Shown here in pieces: positions 1 through 10,254 of a stretch of 64,000 bases of DNA. The notes under the pieces are model-generated. The model had not been told where the DNA came from, ran no database searches, and saw nothing but the letters and a program-made list of their open reading frames with translations. The DNA comes from Pomphorhynchus laevis (lineage: Eukaryota; Acanthocephala; Palaeacanthocephala; Echinorhynchida; Pomphorhynchidae). The DNA is taken from NCBI GenBank assembly GCA_012934845.2, contig WNNJ02002245.1, forward strand, positions 1-64,000, given 5' to 3'. A program made the position numbers and the translations under genes. Each line of letters begins with the position of its first letter. Within the stretch, counting starts at the first letter, position 1.

Positions 1-506
1 TGAATCGGAATGAGACATGCTGGGTGGAAATATTTGTGAATGGTTTTAGGGCCAAACCCAGTAAAAAACGTTTAAAACGTTTAAGATTTTATTATCGATA
101 TTCCTTTCACTAATTGCGGACATCGTCAGGATAAATCTGGAAACAGACAACATTTGAGCAACAAAAACCAAAATACGAGTCAAAATGTGTGCAAATTAAA
201 TTCGTTTTGCCCATTGAGGTTAGACTCAAGTAGTTTAATTGCCGTCGCTTCTGTTAAAATACGCCGATGATATGATCTAACTTGGCAAATTATACTTGCA
301 CCATCAAAATCGATAGTGTGTCCAGTAGTATTTGCGTGGTCGGCGACTGATTTACGCCAGGTACACAGTGCACTTTTGTGTTCCCCGACTCGCTTACAGT
401 GTTCTGCCAGTTTGGAAAGAACACTGCGTAAGAGAGTTAGGGAAAAGTATATGGTCATGCTTTTAATATTAATCATGATGGTATGAATGAACGTTTGTAT
501 TTTCAA
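1..506 (-). mobile_element. Penelope-like element, 3' fragment (inverted)
   Basis: On the minus strand an open stretch ends at 180 and contains SVADHANTTGHTIDFDG followed by RSYHRRILTEA. This matches the C-terminal half of the GIY-YIG endonuclease of canonical Penelope elements, where an ADHxxxTGHxIDW-like segment precedes a YxRR(I/L)xEA segment. Beyond the coding end, the minus strand at about 109-132 carries a CTGACGATGTCCGC block of the kind common at Penelope 3' ends, perhaps a decayed minimal hammerhead. The fragment points away from the plus-strand Penelope that starts near 483, so the two meet 5' end to 5' end. Inverted, truncated Penelope arrangements are well known. The clade within Penelope is inferred only. 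Confidence 0.7.
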
Positions 507-2650
507 TTATTGCGTCGTAAATGCAAAAAACTTAGCAAACAAACCAAAAAACATGTTACCATTGATGAAGTCAACTGCTTCGAATATCATCTCAATCGAA
601 ATTTTTGTAGAAACCGTATACAACATGTTCAACATGGTGTCCAAAACGTTACATATGAACCATTAGAACAAGGTCCTGATAGTATAAACGATCAAGTTCA
701 AGAATTAATAAAAACTGACCAAATACTAAATGAAAGTCAGTTACTGTCAGATGAAGAACAGCAAATTCTCAATTACGGTTTGAAGTTTAACATTACTCAA
801 GGAGAATTTAATAGGGCAGATGTTGCCATGTGCTTACGACGTTGTATAAAAACAGCATTTGTAAGTTGTGAACACAAGGGAGAAAGAATGAAATTCGAGA
901 ATGAGATGATGTCTCTAGTTTGGAATAAATACATGTCAATGGCTCCAAATTCAGGAAGTGTGAAAAATCTGTCTAAACGTGAGCATCAAACTTTTTGTCC
1001 GTTACGCAAACGTCGAGATAATTAAAAAGTCAGATAAATCAAATAAACCTATTGCATGGAAATACGAAGAATATTGTTAGGAGGCAATTAGACAATTATC
1101 AACGACAACGTATGAAAAGTGTGAACTTACTCGTCTCGATGATGCATGTTCTGATGTTCATGACATACTATTGAGGTATCGATCGTATGATCGATTTACA
1201 TACGAACAAATAGAAACGCTTACAACAAGGAATTCAGTCTTGACACGCTTCTATGTGTTGCCAAAGTGTCACAAACCTCAAAGACCTTATTTGGGACGAC
1301 CCATTATAAGCTGCAACGGCTGTTCAACAGAACATTTATCAAGATATTTACAGTCTTCTGGCAACGGAGGTCAAACACGTAAAGTCCCATCTACCAAGTA
1401 CGTTGTGTTTTTTACAACGTTTTGAGGAAATAAAATCGAATATACCAGACAAATCAATTCTCGTAACAATTGACGTGGAATTGTTATACACAAATATTTC
1501 ACACGAAGAAGGTTTGGAATTTATACAAAAATTTATATCTAGTACAATATCGATATCGATACAAATTTTATTTTTGATGCACTAAGAGTAGTTCTTCAAA
1601 ACAACGTGTTTACATGGAATGGATAATGTTATTTACAGAAAAGTGGGACTGCAATGGTACATCTTGCGCTCCACCATACGCTGTTGTATATATGGGTATG
1701 TACGATGAATTATTTTTAGAGAGTCAAACTTTGAAACTATTCTATTGCGAAGATATATTGATGATATACTAAGGATTTGGCCCCGTGGAGAAACAACGTT
1801 ACTAAAATTTTTGGGGGATATAAATACATTTGGATCTTTAAGATTTACCTACAAATACGGTACTAGCGTCAATTTTTTTGGATACAACCATTTTCTAGGA
1901 GAATAATGAATGGCATACAACAATACATCACAAAAATGGTGGAAATCTTTGGTATATGCATCCAAATAGCTCACATTCTAATAGTGTGAAACGATCGATT
2001 ATGTTTAATGAGGCACTGCGAGCACGACGGATTTGTAGCATAGATCAATACTTCGAGCGATCACTACAAAAGTTGAGATACGGTCTACGTGAAAGAGGGT
2101 ATAAGGAAAAGATTATATATCAGCAATTTACAGAATTACGAAAATTTCCACGTTCATATTGGCTTTCAGCGAAAACAATTGAAACAATGTTCAAAGATAA
2201 GACAAAGAGCTATTTACTATTTGACGACGATATTGAAAATTTAGGGCGTGATCTGTCCAGAGGTTATAAAACAATTTGTCAAAGATGGAAAATCAATGGG
2301 CGAGAGCCAAAAGTTCTGTATACTGCCAAACATAGTTTGTCCAAACAACTAGTTAGTGCAAAAATGAACGGAGAAGCTACCACATCAAATAAAGTTTGCT
2401 GCTGACCATGTGGTCATAAACGCTGTATGACTTGTCAATGTATGAAAGAAACTAATACATTTACAAGTACCATAACAAATTCGACATATAAAATAATCGA
2501 CAAAGCAACGTGCGCTACTCTTAATGTTGTTTACTTAGCTGAGTGTGGACATTGTAAAGTTCAATATATCAGCGAAACAAGAAAATGATTAAGTTCCAGG
2601 CTCAACAACAGACGAGCGGATATTAAATCTAAAATGAATGTTAAGCTTAC
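483..2650 (+). mobile_element. Penelope-like retroelement with C-terminal GIY-YIG, degenerate
   Basis: Plus-strand frames give, in Penelope order: an N-terminal charged region (483-1025); the RT finger block RFYVLPKCHKPQRP with LGRPIISCNG (about 1245-1320); the palm block VTIDVELLYTNISHEEG (about 1460-1515); the thumb-side block NSVKRSIMFNEALRARRIC (about 1980-2040); and a C-terminal GIY-YIG start CGHCKVQYISETRK (about 2545-2590) followed by a Zn-binding-like Cys cluster. The reading frame is broken several times, so this is a decayed copy. Order RT then GIY-YIG is that of canonical C-terminal-endonuclease Penelope elements, unlike the element at 8-11 kb. Confidence 0.85.
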
Positions 2651-3683
2651 AATTATGTAATATTGGCGAAAACTGAAACTTTATAAAAATAGCATTAATT
2701 TTTGTCGCTATATACATGAAAATAGGTAAGAACAACATATATATTTTAAATTGTTGTACGGCAAACTGATCTCTGGGTTAATTTGAAGATGCCTAGATAG
2801 ATTGTGTTATATCTTATCAAACCGGAATAAAAGGCAATAATTTTATTTAATTTACAAACGAAAAAAAATTTCGAGTATTTTACTCCTCTTCATATTTAAA
2901 CAGAGAAAAATACTCAAAATGTATATATGCAAATGAAGCGTATATGGACCGTATGCTTGATACATTTAGCTTTTCATTTATTGCTCGAAAACTTCAACTC
3001 AATTAAAGCAAAATAAATATCATAACGGGAATGTTAATGATAATAATTATATATCAATAATTCTTTAAACAAGTCTGTGCTGCAAATTTTGTAACAACAT
3101 TTTCTGTCTTTTAGGTTAGCGAATCTTTGAATTATAAAAAATTAAATGTAAGCGATATCCATCATCCATATATGTGATGAATATCGCATAAGGATGATTG
3201 ATAAAGTGATGGCATAACCATTAATAAAGTAATGATTATAAATAAGGGTGATGTTACCAATATTTCTAAAGCGATTCAAATTAGAATTATATAGATATGC
3301 GTTTAATTAAAAACATCACATTTCGTGTTCCTAAGAGAAACCATTTTAACGTCATATTTATTTGACAACGCCTGTTTTATTATATTAATAACAATGAATT
3401 ATACATACAAAACGCGTCAAAATCAAATAATAATATTCTGAATAGCATTAAAATATTTCGATATATTGGTAAATTATACTAAACAATATTAAAATAAGTT
3501 TGTAAATTAAACTCAATCTGCCAAATTGGAAAATAATACATTATGTTAACGCCTTAAATAGTCAAAATTGTATTGATTAGTGGTGAAGTTTTGGAAATAT
3601 TCCTAATAAAATTATTGTAAAATTACACATATGTTTCAGTAATGAATATGTGTTTAAAAATTGAATGTATTTGCAACGCATAC
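2651..3683. other. AT-rich DNA, no gene seen
   Basis: No coding stretch, RNA gene or recognisable element was found. The sequence is A/T-rich with short degenerate repeats only. Confidence 0.5.
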
Positions 3684-3853
3684 CGCTGGCAATATGAATT
3701 ATCTCATTTAATTTGACTTCCATCTCATCACACTGCTCCATGAGTGCATTAGCGATGTAAATAGGCTTTACATTTTTAAAGTTCGGTACGTAGTCAGCAT
3801 CGTATAACGGATTTAAGATTTCACCAGTTGGAAGGGACGGAACCTCTGGTAAA
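3684..3853 (-). CDS. Orphan exon-like ORF, unidentified
   Basis: A 170-bp minus-strand interval is bounded by a good acceptor (TGCTTTTAG just above 3853) and a donor (GCG|GTATGC at 3684/3683). It encodes LPEVPSLPTGEILNP, then YDADYVPNFKNVKPIYIA and LMEQCDEMEVKLNEI. Composition is protein-like (acidic and amphipathic, with no low-complexity run), unlike the surrounding DNA. I do not recognise the protein and see no neighbouring exon within several kb. It could be one exon of a host gene with long introns, or a relic of an unknown element. Confidence 0.4.
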
Positions 3854-4899
3854 CTAAAAGCACACATATCAAGAATTATTAGAGGAACTTAATCTTAACA
3901 TAAAATTTTATTATTGAAATTTTGATGACTATTTTTTTATTCTGCACGCTACTGTAATCCTATATATATACGCCAACAGCAGTACGCAACATTTCAGAAT
4001 TATTAGACCTCATAAGCTACTGATCACATAAATACGCTTCACGTTTCGGTCCTTTAAATGATTGCTGACGATCACTTGAATCGTCTGCTTTATTGACATC
4101 TAAATTTAATGAAAGACTTTCTCGTCTTACATTTTGCAAATTTAATTGAAATCATTTCGATTTTAAATTAAATCTGCATTGATAGAAGAAAGTGCTTCCT
4201 TCAATTTGAAAAGCTACCTAGTCATCAAAATAAAATTTTATCTTCATTTGATGTATAATAAAGGCATAAGTGACAACCGAAATAGAAAGCTAAGATAATT
4301 TCTATATTTAATAAAAACATTGAATTTATTTAAAATATGTTATAGACTATATATTAGAGCAATCCACTAGAAAAGATACAAAGAAATATTACCAAAAAAT
4401 CAAATGTATATGAGATATAAGGCTAACTAACTGAGATACTTCGAAATTAGTTAAAAAAGATATTTCGAAATTAGTTAAAAAGTTTAACAAAACATTATTA
4501 GCAAATATTATCTCAAAAATATTGTGGTCAAGAAGCTAAAAATAGATAACATGCGACAAGCGAAAAGAAATATCACAAAACAATTCGTAAAAATTTAAAA
4601 ACAGGTAAAAGCTCTTATTTTAAATTATTATTAAACAGTAGATATTTAATTATAAATAATTACAATTATTAGTTAATTAAATGTGTCTTAAAATAAATAA
4701 ATTTTGTTCTCGTAATCAAAATTGCTGCAAGCAAAACTTTTTCGTGGCATGCAAAACATGTCGTTGTTGCAATCAATAAGGTAGTTGTTGAAAACAAAAA
4801 CGTCGTTGCTGTAAGTAAAAACAATAATAATAAGATTTTCTTAACTAATACAACCGTCGACATATAAATACAACACAAAACATAAATCGACAAAAACTT
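3854..4899. other. AT-rich DNA, no gene seen
   Basis: Nothing recognisable. A minus-strand open frame at 4669-4908 is a low-complexity Leu/Thr run made by a GTTGTTGC-like repeat and is not taken as a gene. Confidence 0.5.
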
Positions 4900-6156
4900 C
4901 TTCTTCATTCTGTCACCGCCAACACTTCTACAGACTTCTCCTAAACTTAACGGCCTCAGGTTCAGCGGGATCTCAGCCCTCTAACCACAGCAGCGTGAAG
5001 TTTCCGACTGAACCATTCAGGGTCTCTCACCCCCAAAGAGTTCAGTCAAGGCCGACTATGGTCGGTAATCTCGAGATGAGGTACTTGTGAAACCTTAGTA
5101 TTTGCTGTGGGGTAAGTCCACTAGTAAAGAAGACTAATTCCGAGATAGGCCAAGTACCCAAAGCGTACTTAGGATTTCCCCATTCAATGGCATATGCTGG
5201 GCCAATTTCAGATCCCACCTAGGTTTCTACCGGAAACGTTTAAATCTATTCAGGTCAACTTTTGACGACTAATTCACCGTAACGATTAATCCCATATATT
5301 TTACTCGATTCGTTTAGATGGGGAGTGGTTGAGGCTGCAAACTAGATGAGAGTACAGAGAGTGATAATCTCTTAAGTTTATTTTTGGTGACAGGGCGCCA
5401 TGAAAGACAACCACCTGCGATTTTTCGGAGTTTAAAATAAGATTGAGAGGAATAAGCTGACCTTTTAGTCGCCAAAAGTAACGACTGATGTCCGAGACTA
5501 CAGTTTTTCACCAACGTCCAGAAAACAGGAATGTGATATCATCAGCATATACCACGAGATAATAATCTCGTTTAAAAGCTCTAAAAAGAACAATGGACGC
5601 AGCAAGATATAAAACAGAAGAAAGTAGGGAGCCTTGAAGCACAACTGTAATAGGGTAGAATTGACGTACATCAGGGTCGTCTTCATAATAAAAAACGCTT
5701 AGTGTGCAGCAATATCTCCACCCTGTTAACAATTCTCGCAGGCAGCCGGAGGGACATTAGAGAGGAGATAATAAAGGGAATAGAGATGCGGTCAAATGCA
5801 GCGAAAAAGCCAAAAAAAAACAGCCACAGCAAGCAGATGACTGTAATCCTGACAAAATGGATGCACTTCACCTATTGCTGAATGGACGAAGCCCCCTTGA
5901 CAAATTTATAAAAAATCGGTGGGAGTAAGTTACGTCTACTTAAAAGGTCGCGGATTCTACTCTAAAGCGCTTTTTTCGTAGATGAATGAGGGAATTTTGA
6001 ATCGAAATCAGCTGCAGGTTTTTAGGGCATGAAACCGTTTTTTTTTCTTTGGTAAAAATATACGACGGCTACAGTTGATGACGGATACATCGGATGGTAA
6101 GGATAAAAGAATTGTGACGACCAATTCTCTTCATTTATCGGCTGTTAAAAGCTTAC
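4900..6156 (-). mobile_element. Family A Jockey-like LINE, fragment A1 (RT and 3' UTR)
   Basis: The minus strand aligns by eye with the RT-to-3'-end part of the intact-looking copies at 22-28 kb: the segment after CQLL at 6156, the palm AAFDRISIPF, the VVYADDI block near 5540, KNKLKRLSLSVLSS near 5400, and the 3' block GAACCTGAGGCCGT near 4960. The YADDT of other copies reads YADDI here. Many frame changes show that it is old. It is 5' truncated inside the RT and abuts a plus-strand CR1-like fragment at about 6157. Confidence 0.85.
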
Positions 6157-6960
6157 TAACATGAGAATGGGGAAGACTACTTCGTCGTTCCAGTATCGCA
6201 TTGGTAGTGCATTATTTATTGAAGTTGAACACCATAAAGACTTATGTGTAATAATTCATCGCTTTCTTAAGACACGATTAAATAGTGAGCACGCAAGTAT
6301 AAAAGCAACTACGAAAATTGTACTACATCAAAAATACATTTCTAAGACTGTCACCTCCACTGCTTGTTATCTTATTTTCGTCACTAGTCTGCTCTCATCT
6401 GGAGTACTGTATCTCTGTATGCTTTCCTACTACTAAACAAGAATTGCTCGATTATGAGTCGGTACTGAAGAGAGGGTCAAGGATATGCTTTAGGGATGGA
6501 ACGCCCTACCGCATGCAGCTGCGTGCACTAGTGATAAGCTCGATTCGTGACAGATTTGTCTTACTAGACTTGTCCTGCCTTTGGGCGATTGTAAACAAAC
6601 TTGATAGCTTCCCCGCTAAAATCCTTAGATTGAGAAGTAGGACATTACGCGGTCACTCGAAATCGCTGTATAAGAGGCACCATTCTCAATTGCCTGCCAA
6701 CTTTCGACTGTCACATCGCGCGCTCAACTTGTGGAATGTGTTGCCTGAGGAAGTCGTCGCTGTTTTCTTCGATGAAGCACTTCAAGCGACTGTGCCTAGC
6801 ATGGATAGAGAATCGACACTCGCACTTCAACGGATATCTTGAATCCTGCTGATCTTGATGTTGACAATTTACTGAATTAACTTGTAATTTTTTGATGAGA
6901 CAAAACAGCTTATCAGCGAACGCCTTGTACCGGGGTCTCAATTGACCCCGGTACGCGATT
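6157..6960 (+). mobile_element. CR1-like LINE, 3' fragment
   Basis: Plus-strand frames encode the end of a LINE reverse transcriptase: a kDLxV-type segment (VEHHKDLCVII, about 6220-6255), then SSLVCSHLEYCISVC, ELLDYESVLKRGSR, LRGHSKSLYK, and the terminal RALNLWNVLPEEVV with an amphipathic tail ending near 6842. This order (HLEYC, then LxG(H/F)S, then NxWNxLP) is that of CR1/L2-type elements. One frame change separates the first segment from the rest. A strong stem-loop at 6927-6954 lies just after the coding end. Confidence 0.75.
6927..6954 (+). repeat. Perfect 11-bp stem-loop at LINE 3' end
   Basis: GTACCGGGGTC and GACCCCGGTAC pair perfectly around a six-base loop (TCAATT). The position right after the CR1-like coding end suggests the 3' UTR hairpin that many LINE reverse transcriptases recognise. 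That role is inferred. Confidence 0.7.
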
Positions 6961-7212
6961 ATATAGTAATTCAAATTTTATATTATTTCTAGCAAGTCTT
7001 GAATATATCAATGGATATTTTAAAAACTAATATCATTATTACTCAAAATTGTTTTGAGCAATGCCACGTTATTTGCAATCGTACACGCTATATAAGAATA
7101 ATAAAAACTTTGAGGAATAAAAATGATTTTATATTAAAATATCTATATATGTAACTGACAATATATACTCGTTTAAAACAGTGTAAATTAAAATATAACG
7201 TATTAATGAAAA

Positions 7213-7258
7213 ACCATAGTAAATGGTAGTGGCAATCGAACATTAACGGTGGCAACGA
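7213..7258 (+). repeat. 46-bp direct repeat, copy 1
   Basis: Begins ACCATAGTAAATGGTAGT and ends GGTGGCAACGA. A second copy with two differences lies at 8025-8070, directly against the Naiad tail. Confidence 0.85.
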
Positions 7259-7506
7259 CATTTGCAATCGTAAATTAACCGCAGACATATTTTATCTTCT
7301 AATTATTATTCTATATGAAACTTTTCTGATCAAATTATGACTAAACCATCATGATTAAATCCACGACATTGAATATAAATGTAAAAGACGGCCCAACAAC
7401 ATAGGAAAGGACACTTTATTTACACTTATCGATTACATACTACCGAAATAATATTTTCTAGTTTCAAACTGTTAATAGATAACGTATTTTATTGTTTTTG
7501 TTCGCA

Positions 7507-7617
7507 GATTTTAACATAAAAATGATTAACTTCGATTTAACGAACGATGGATTTGATTTTCTAATCAGTGGTAGCAGTCGCGACGATTATTTTAGTCAAG
7601 AAAGTCTTCGTCATTAC
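7507..7617 (+). CDS. Possible exon, unidentified
   Basis: A pyrimidine-rich stretch ending TTTGTTCGCAG at 7506 looks like a 3' splice site. It is followed by an ATG at 7521 opening MINFDLTNDGFDFLISG and RDDYFSQESLR. The peptide is acidic and protein-like, but I recognise no family, no convincing donor follows, and no neighbouring exon was seen. This is a weak call. Confidence 0.2.
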
Positions 7618-8024
7618 GTTATACTTGCATATCTTTATACTCTAGAATGCATGCCATCAATACTGTATCGATAAGCTATTGTTTTTGCTAACGTAGCCTT
7701 ACAGCTACTATATGCGCGCAAGCCACAACTACGTATCATTTCGATAATCGTTACGGCATCACATTTAATGTATTTATGTTGTTCATTGAACTCCATTTGG
7801 TGGATGTCGTTACCAACTCTAACTTGCCTAATTCCGTTCATGCATAGAAGATATATGCCAATGCTATGGACTCTGTGGATTGTGCTATCAATTATTTGTA
7901 GTTATTGTCCTGATGCAGATCAAATGTCTTCATCCTACTGGTCGACATACTCAGCTATTCATATGCTTTATCTTTAAGAGCTTTAATGCTTAGTCAGTTT
8001 GTTCAATACATACCGCTAATACAT

Positions 8025-8070
8025 ACCATAGTAAATGGTAGTGACAATTGAACATTAACGGTGGCAACGA
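8025..8070 (+). repeat. 46-bp direct repeat, copy 2
   Basis: 44 of 46 bases match the copy at 7213-7258. It ends where the tail of the minus-strand Naiad element begins. Confidence 0.85.
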
Positions 8071-8280
8071 TTAAATTTGCTAACTGAGTCTACGTATTTT
8101 ATATTGCAAATTATAAATAATGCAAAATAAAAGTTAAATAGTTAAATAATAAAAATTTAATTAATAATAAATATTTGTTATAAGATTTTATATAATTTAT
8201 ATCAAGATGAATTATAAACTGAAATTAAAAATAAAAACCAATTTTAATAAATTGACTAATAAATAACAGACTTCGTATCA

Positions 8281-8400
8281 GAATAAGGATTAGAGGTCAT
8301 CAGAAGGAAGTGCTATGCTATCAGGTTTCGGCCCCTAACTCCTCCACCCAACATAGCAGCGGGGCCAAATACGTGTTAAGGACGTATTTCCTCTGATAAA
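8281..8400 (-). other. Structured 3' UTR block of the Naiad element
   Basis: On the minus strand AAATACGT and ACGTATTT form an 8-bp stem. Next, GGCCCC pairs with a later GGGGCC, and the TGCTATG between them pairs with CATAGCA after it, giving interleaved (pseudoknot) pairing. The copy at 41104 keeps both with changed bases: AAATACAT/ATGTATTT, and GGCCCC/GGGGTC using a G-U pair. Confidence 0.55.
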
Positions 8401-8433
8401 ACTATCTAGTATCTTATTCTAATGCAAAGTATA

Positions 8434-10161
8434 TTATTTATTATCCATCCATAAAAATTTGCCATTTAAGAGTTTAAATTTATTCTTTATATTATTGTGT
8501 TGATTTATATATTTTACTATTTTCTGCTTTATGATATTTTTATAGTAACCTAGTTTAGAATATGTATATATTAAATTATTTAAATGATTTTGAAGAAAGC
8601 CAATATCATTACATATTGTTGCAATTCTTAAAATTTCATTATTTAATGTATTATATTTTATATTATATGGTATGCATGAATGCTCATGCAAAAATATGTT
8701 TCTTGTAAATTTAAATATGTCATCTTTACGATATAAATTAATAGTAGTTTTAGTTAATGTTAATTTAATGTTCATATCTAGATATACACCTTTATCATTA
8801 ATATTGGTCTTGTTAAGAATAAGACTTTCTGGATAAATTTGTTCGCTTATTGAATAAAAATTATTAGAATTAAATACACATTTATCATCAATGTATCGAA
8901 ACATATATTTCATATATTTATATTGTTTAGATTTAGTTTTTACACAGTTATGAACAAATTCATATTCTATATAGCTTAAAAATAAGTCAGCTATAATTGG
9001 GCAACTATTACCACCCATTGGAACACCTTTTACTTGTCTAAATATATATGCCCCTACTTTTAAATAATTTTGATTTATCAAAATATTTAAGGATTCTATT
9101 AATTTAATTTTATCCATATATTTATATTTACTTGACGGTTTAATTTTTGTAAGATAGGCGTTATAATTATTATAACATATATATGTATATATTTTTCCGA
9201 ATATAATATTAATTAACTTTACTAACGTTTCTCTAATATCTACTAAATCTAGATTTGTATAAAGCGTACAAAAATCGTATGTATTTATATTTTGAAAATT
9301 TATTCCTTTTGTCTGTTCTAAAAATTCTTTTGTAGAATTAATACTGAAATAGTGTTTTATACCAGTATTAATTTCGATTATCTTACAATATTTTTTAAAG
9401 TGTGCTTTAATTACTTTAAGTGTTTTATTCATATAGACAGAAAGTGGTTTTAATGTACATTTAAACGCACTACATATGAACCTAGGTTTTATTGGATTTT
9501 TATGTAATTTTGGAGTCCAATATAATATAGGTATAGTTTTAGTATCTAATTCAACCTTTATACCATTTTTATCCATTATAGAGCAGTGACTTGTAATAAT
9601 TGTTTCAAAACTCAACTCACTACGTTCATATGTTGAATTTACATTTAAATCATTAGAATTAACCTCTTTCATTAGTATATCATAATAAAGCTTATTGCGT
9701 ATGAACACAAAGTTATTACTAGCTTTATCAATAGTTGTTATTATATAGTTATCCTTTAATAATACATTATTACTAGCTTTATCAATAGTTGTTATTATAT
9801 AGTTATCCTTTAATTTAGTAAGTTCTTTATACATATCTTTATTAATTTTATCTTTCCTTTTATAATTGTTTGTTATTTTCACTTTATTTTTAATTTTATT
9901 AAATATATAATCTTTCCAAATTTTTATCTTAGATATATTCGAGCTTTCACTATTAATCAGCTTACTAAAGTAATCATTTAAGTTATTATATAACGAATTG
10001 TAAATTTTATTTTTGTCGTTGTTGTTATTTAATCTATATTTATACCCTTTTGATAGCAGCTTTCTTAATTCACAATTTTCAATTAATTCTAGATTATGGG
10101 TACATATATGTTCATTTATTTTATCAAAACTAAGACTTTTACAATTGCATTCTGTTTCCAT
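8434..10161 (-). CDS. Naiad reverse transcriptase, intact frame
   Basis: 575 codons from the ATG at 10161; the frame is open further upstream (GRKICNYNKKLKSICN), so the true protein was probably longer and fused to the endonuclease. N-terminal CxC motif ECNCKS (residues 4-9), then KGYKYR, TTIDKASNN, LYWTPKLHKNPIKPRFIC (finger), YDFCTLYTNLDL (palm with catalytic Asp), QVKGVPMGGNSCPIIADLF, and the active-site box FRYIDDKCVF. The C-terminus ends LWMDNK. An in-frame 54-bp tandem duplication repeats LKDNYIITTIDKASNN just before the finger. Composition is extremely Asn/Lys/Ile-rich, matching A/T-rich DNA. It may be enzymatically compromised by the duplication, which cannot be judged here. Confidence 0.85.
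   Translation of the reverse strand: METECNCKSLSFDKINEHICTHNLELIENCELRKLLSKGYKYRLNNNNDKNKIYNSLYNNLNDYFSKLINSESSNISKIKIWKDYIFNKIKNKVKITNNYKRKDKINKDMYKELTKLKDNYIITTIDKASNNVLLKDNYIITTIDKASNNFVFIRNKLYYDILMKEVNSNDLNVNSTYERSELSFETIITSHCSIMDKNGIKVELDTKTIPILYWTPKLHKNPIKPRFICSAFKCTLKPLSVYMNKTLKVIKAHFKKYCKIIEINTGIKHYFSINSTKEFLEQTKGINFQNINTYDFCTLYTNLDLVDIRETLVKLINIIFGKIYTYICYNNYNAYLTKIKPSSKYKYMDKIKLIESLNILINQNYLKVGAYIFRQVKGVPMGGNSCPIIADLFLSYIEYEFVHNCVKTKSKQYKYMKYMFRYIDDKCVFNSNNFYSISEQIYPESLILNKTNINDKGVYLDMNIKLTLTKTTINLYRKDDIFKFTRNIFLHEHSCIPYNIKYNTLNNEILRIATICNDIGFLQNHLNNLIYTYSKLGYYKNIIKQKIVKYINQHNNIKNKFKLLNGKFLWMDNK
9713..9814 (-). repeat. 54-bp in-frame tandem duplication inside Naiad RT
   Basis: A 48-bp block at 9713-9760 is repeated at 9767-9814 (period 54). 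It duplicates LKDNYIITTIDKASNN with two or three joining residues, leaving the frame open. Confidence 0.9.
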
Positions 10162-10254
10162 TATGTTTCTAATATTATCGTTACATATTGATTTTAATTT
10201 TTTATTATAATTACAAATTTTTCGTCCTAATGGTGATATGAGTTTATACCTTTT

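Noticed and set aside
4669-4908. Minus-strand membrane-like ORF
   Set aside because: Made of a low-complexity Leu/Thr repeat; no homology and no context.
7635-7841. Minus-strand ORF QVRVGNDIHQMEFNEQHKY
   Set aside because: Somewhat protein-like but no recognised family or supporting neighbour; left unassigned.
8281-8400. Hammerhead in the Naiad tail (GAAAC before CTGATGA)
   Set aside because: The order would need a permuted fold, and the base next to CTGATGA cannot pair with the base before GAAA. GAAA is also lost in copy 3. The pseudoknot reading fits better.
8281-8400. SECIS element for a selenoprotein Naiad
   Set aside because: ATGA and TGAT are present but too close for a SECIS stem, and the RT frame has no internal TGA.
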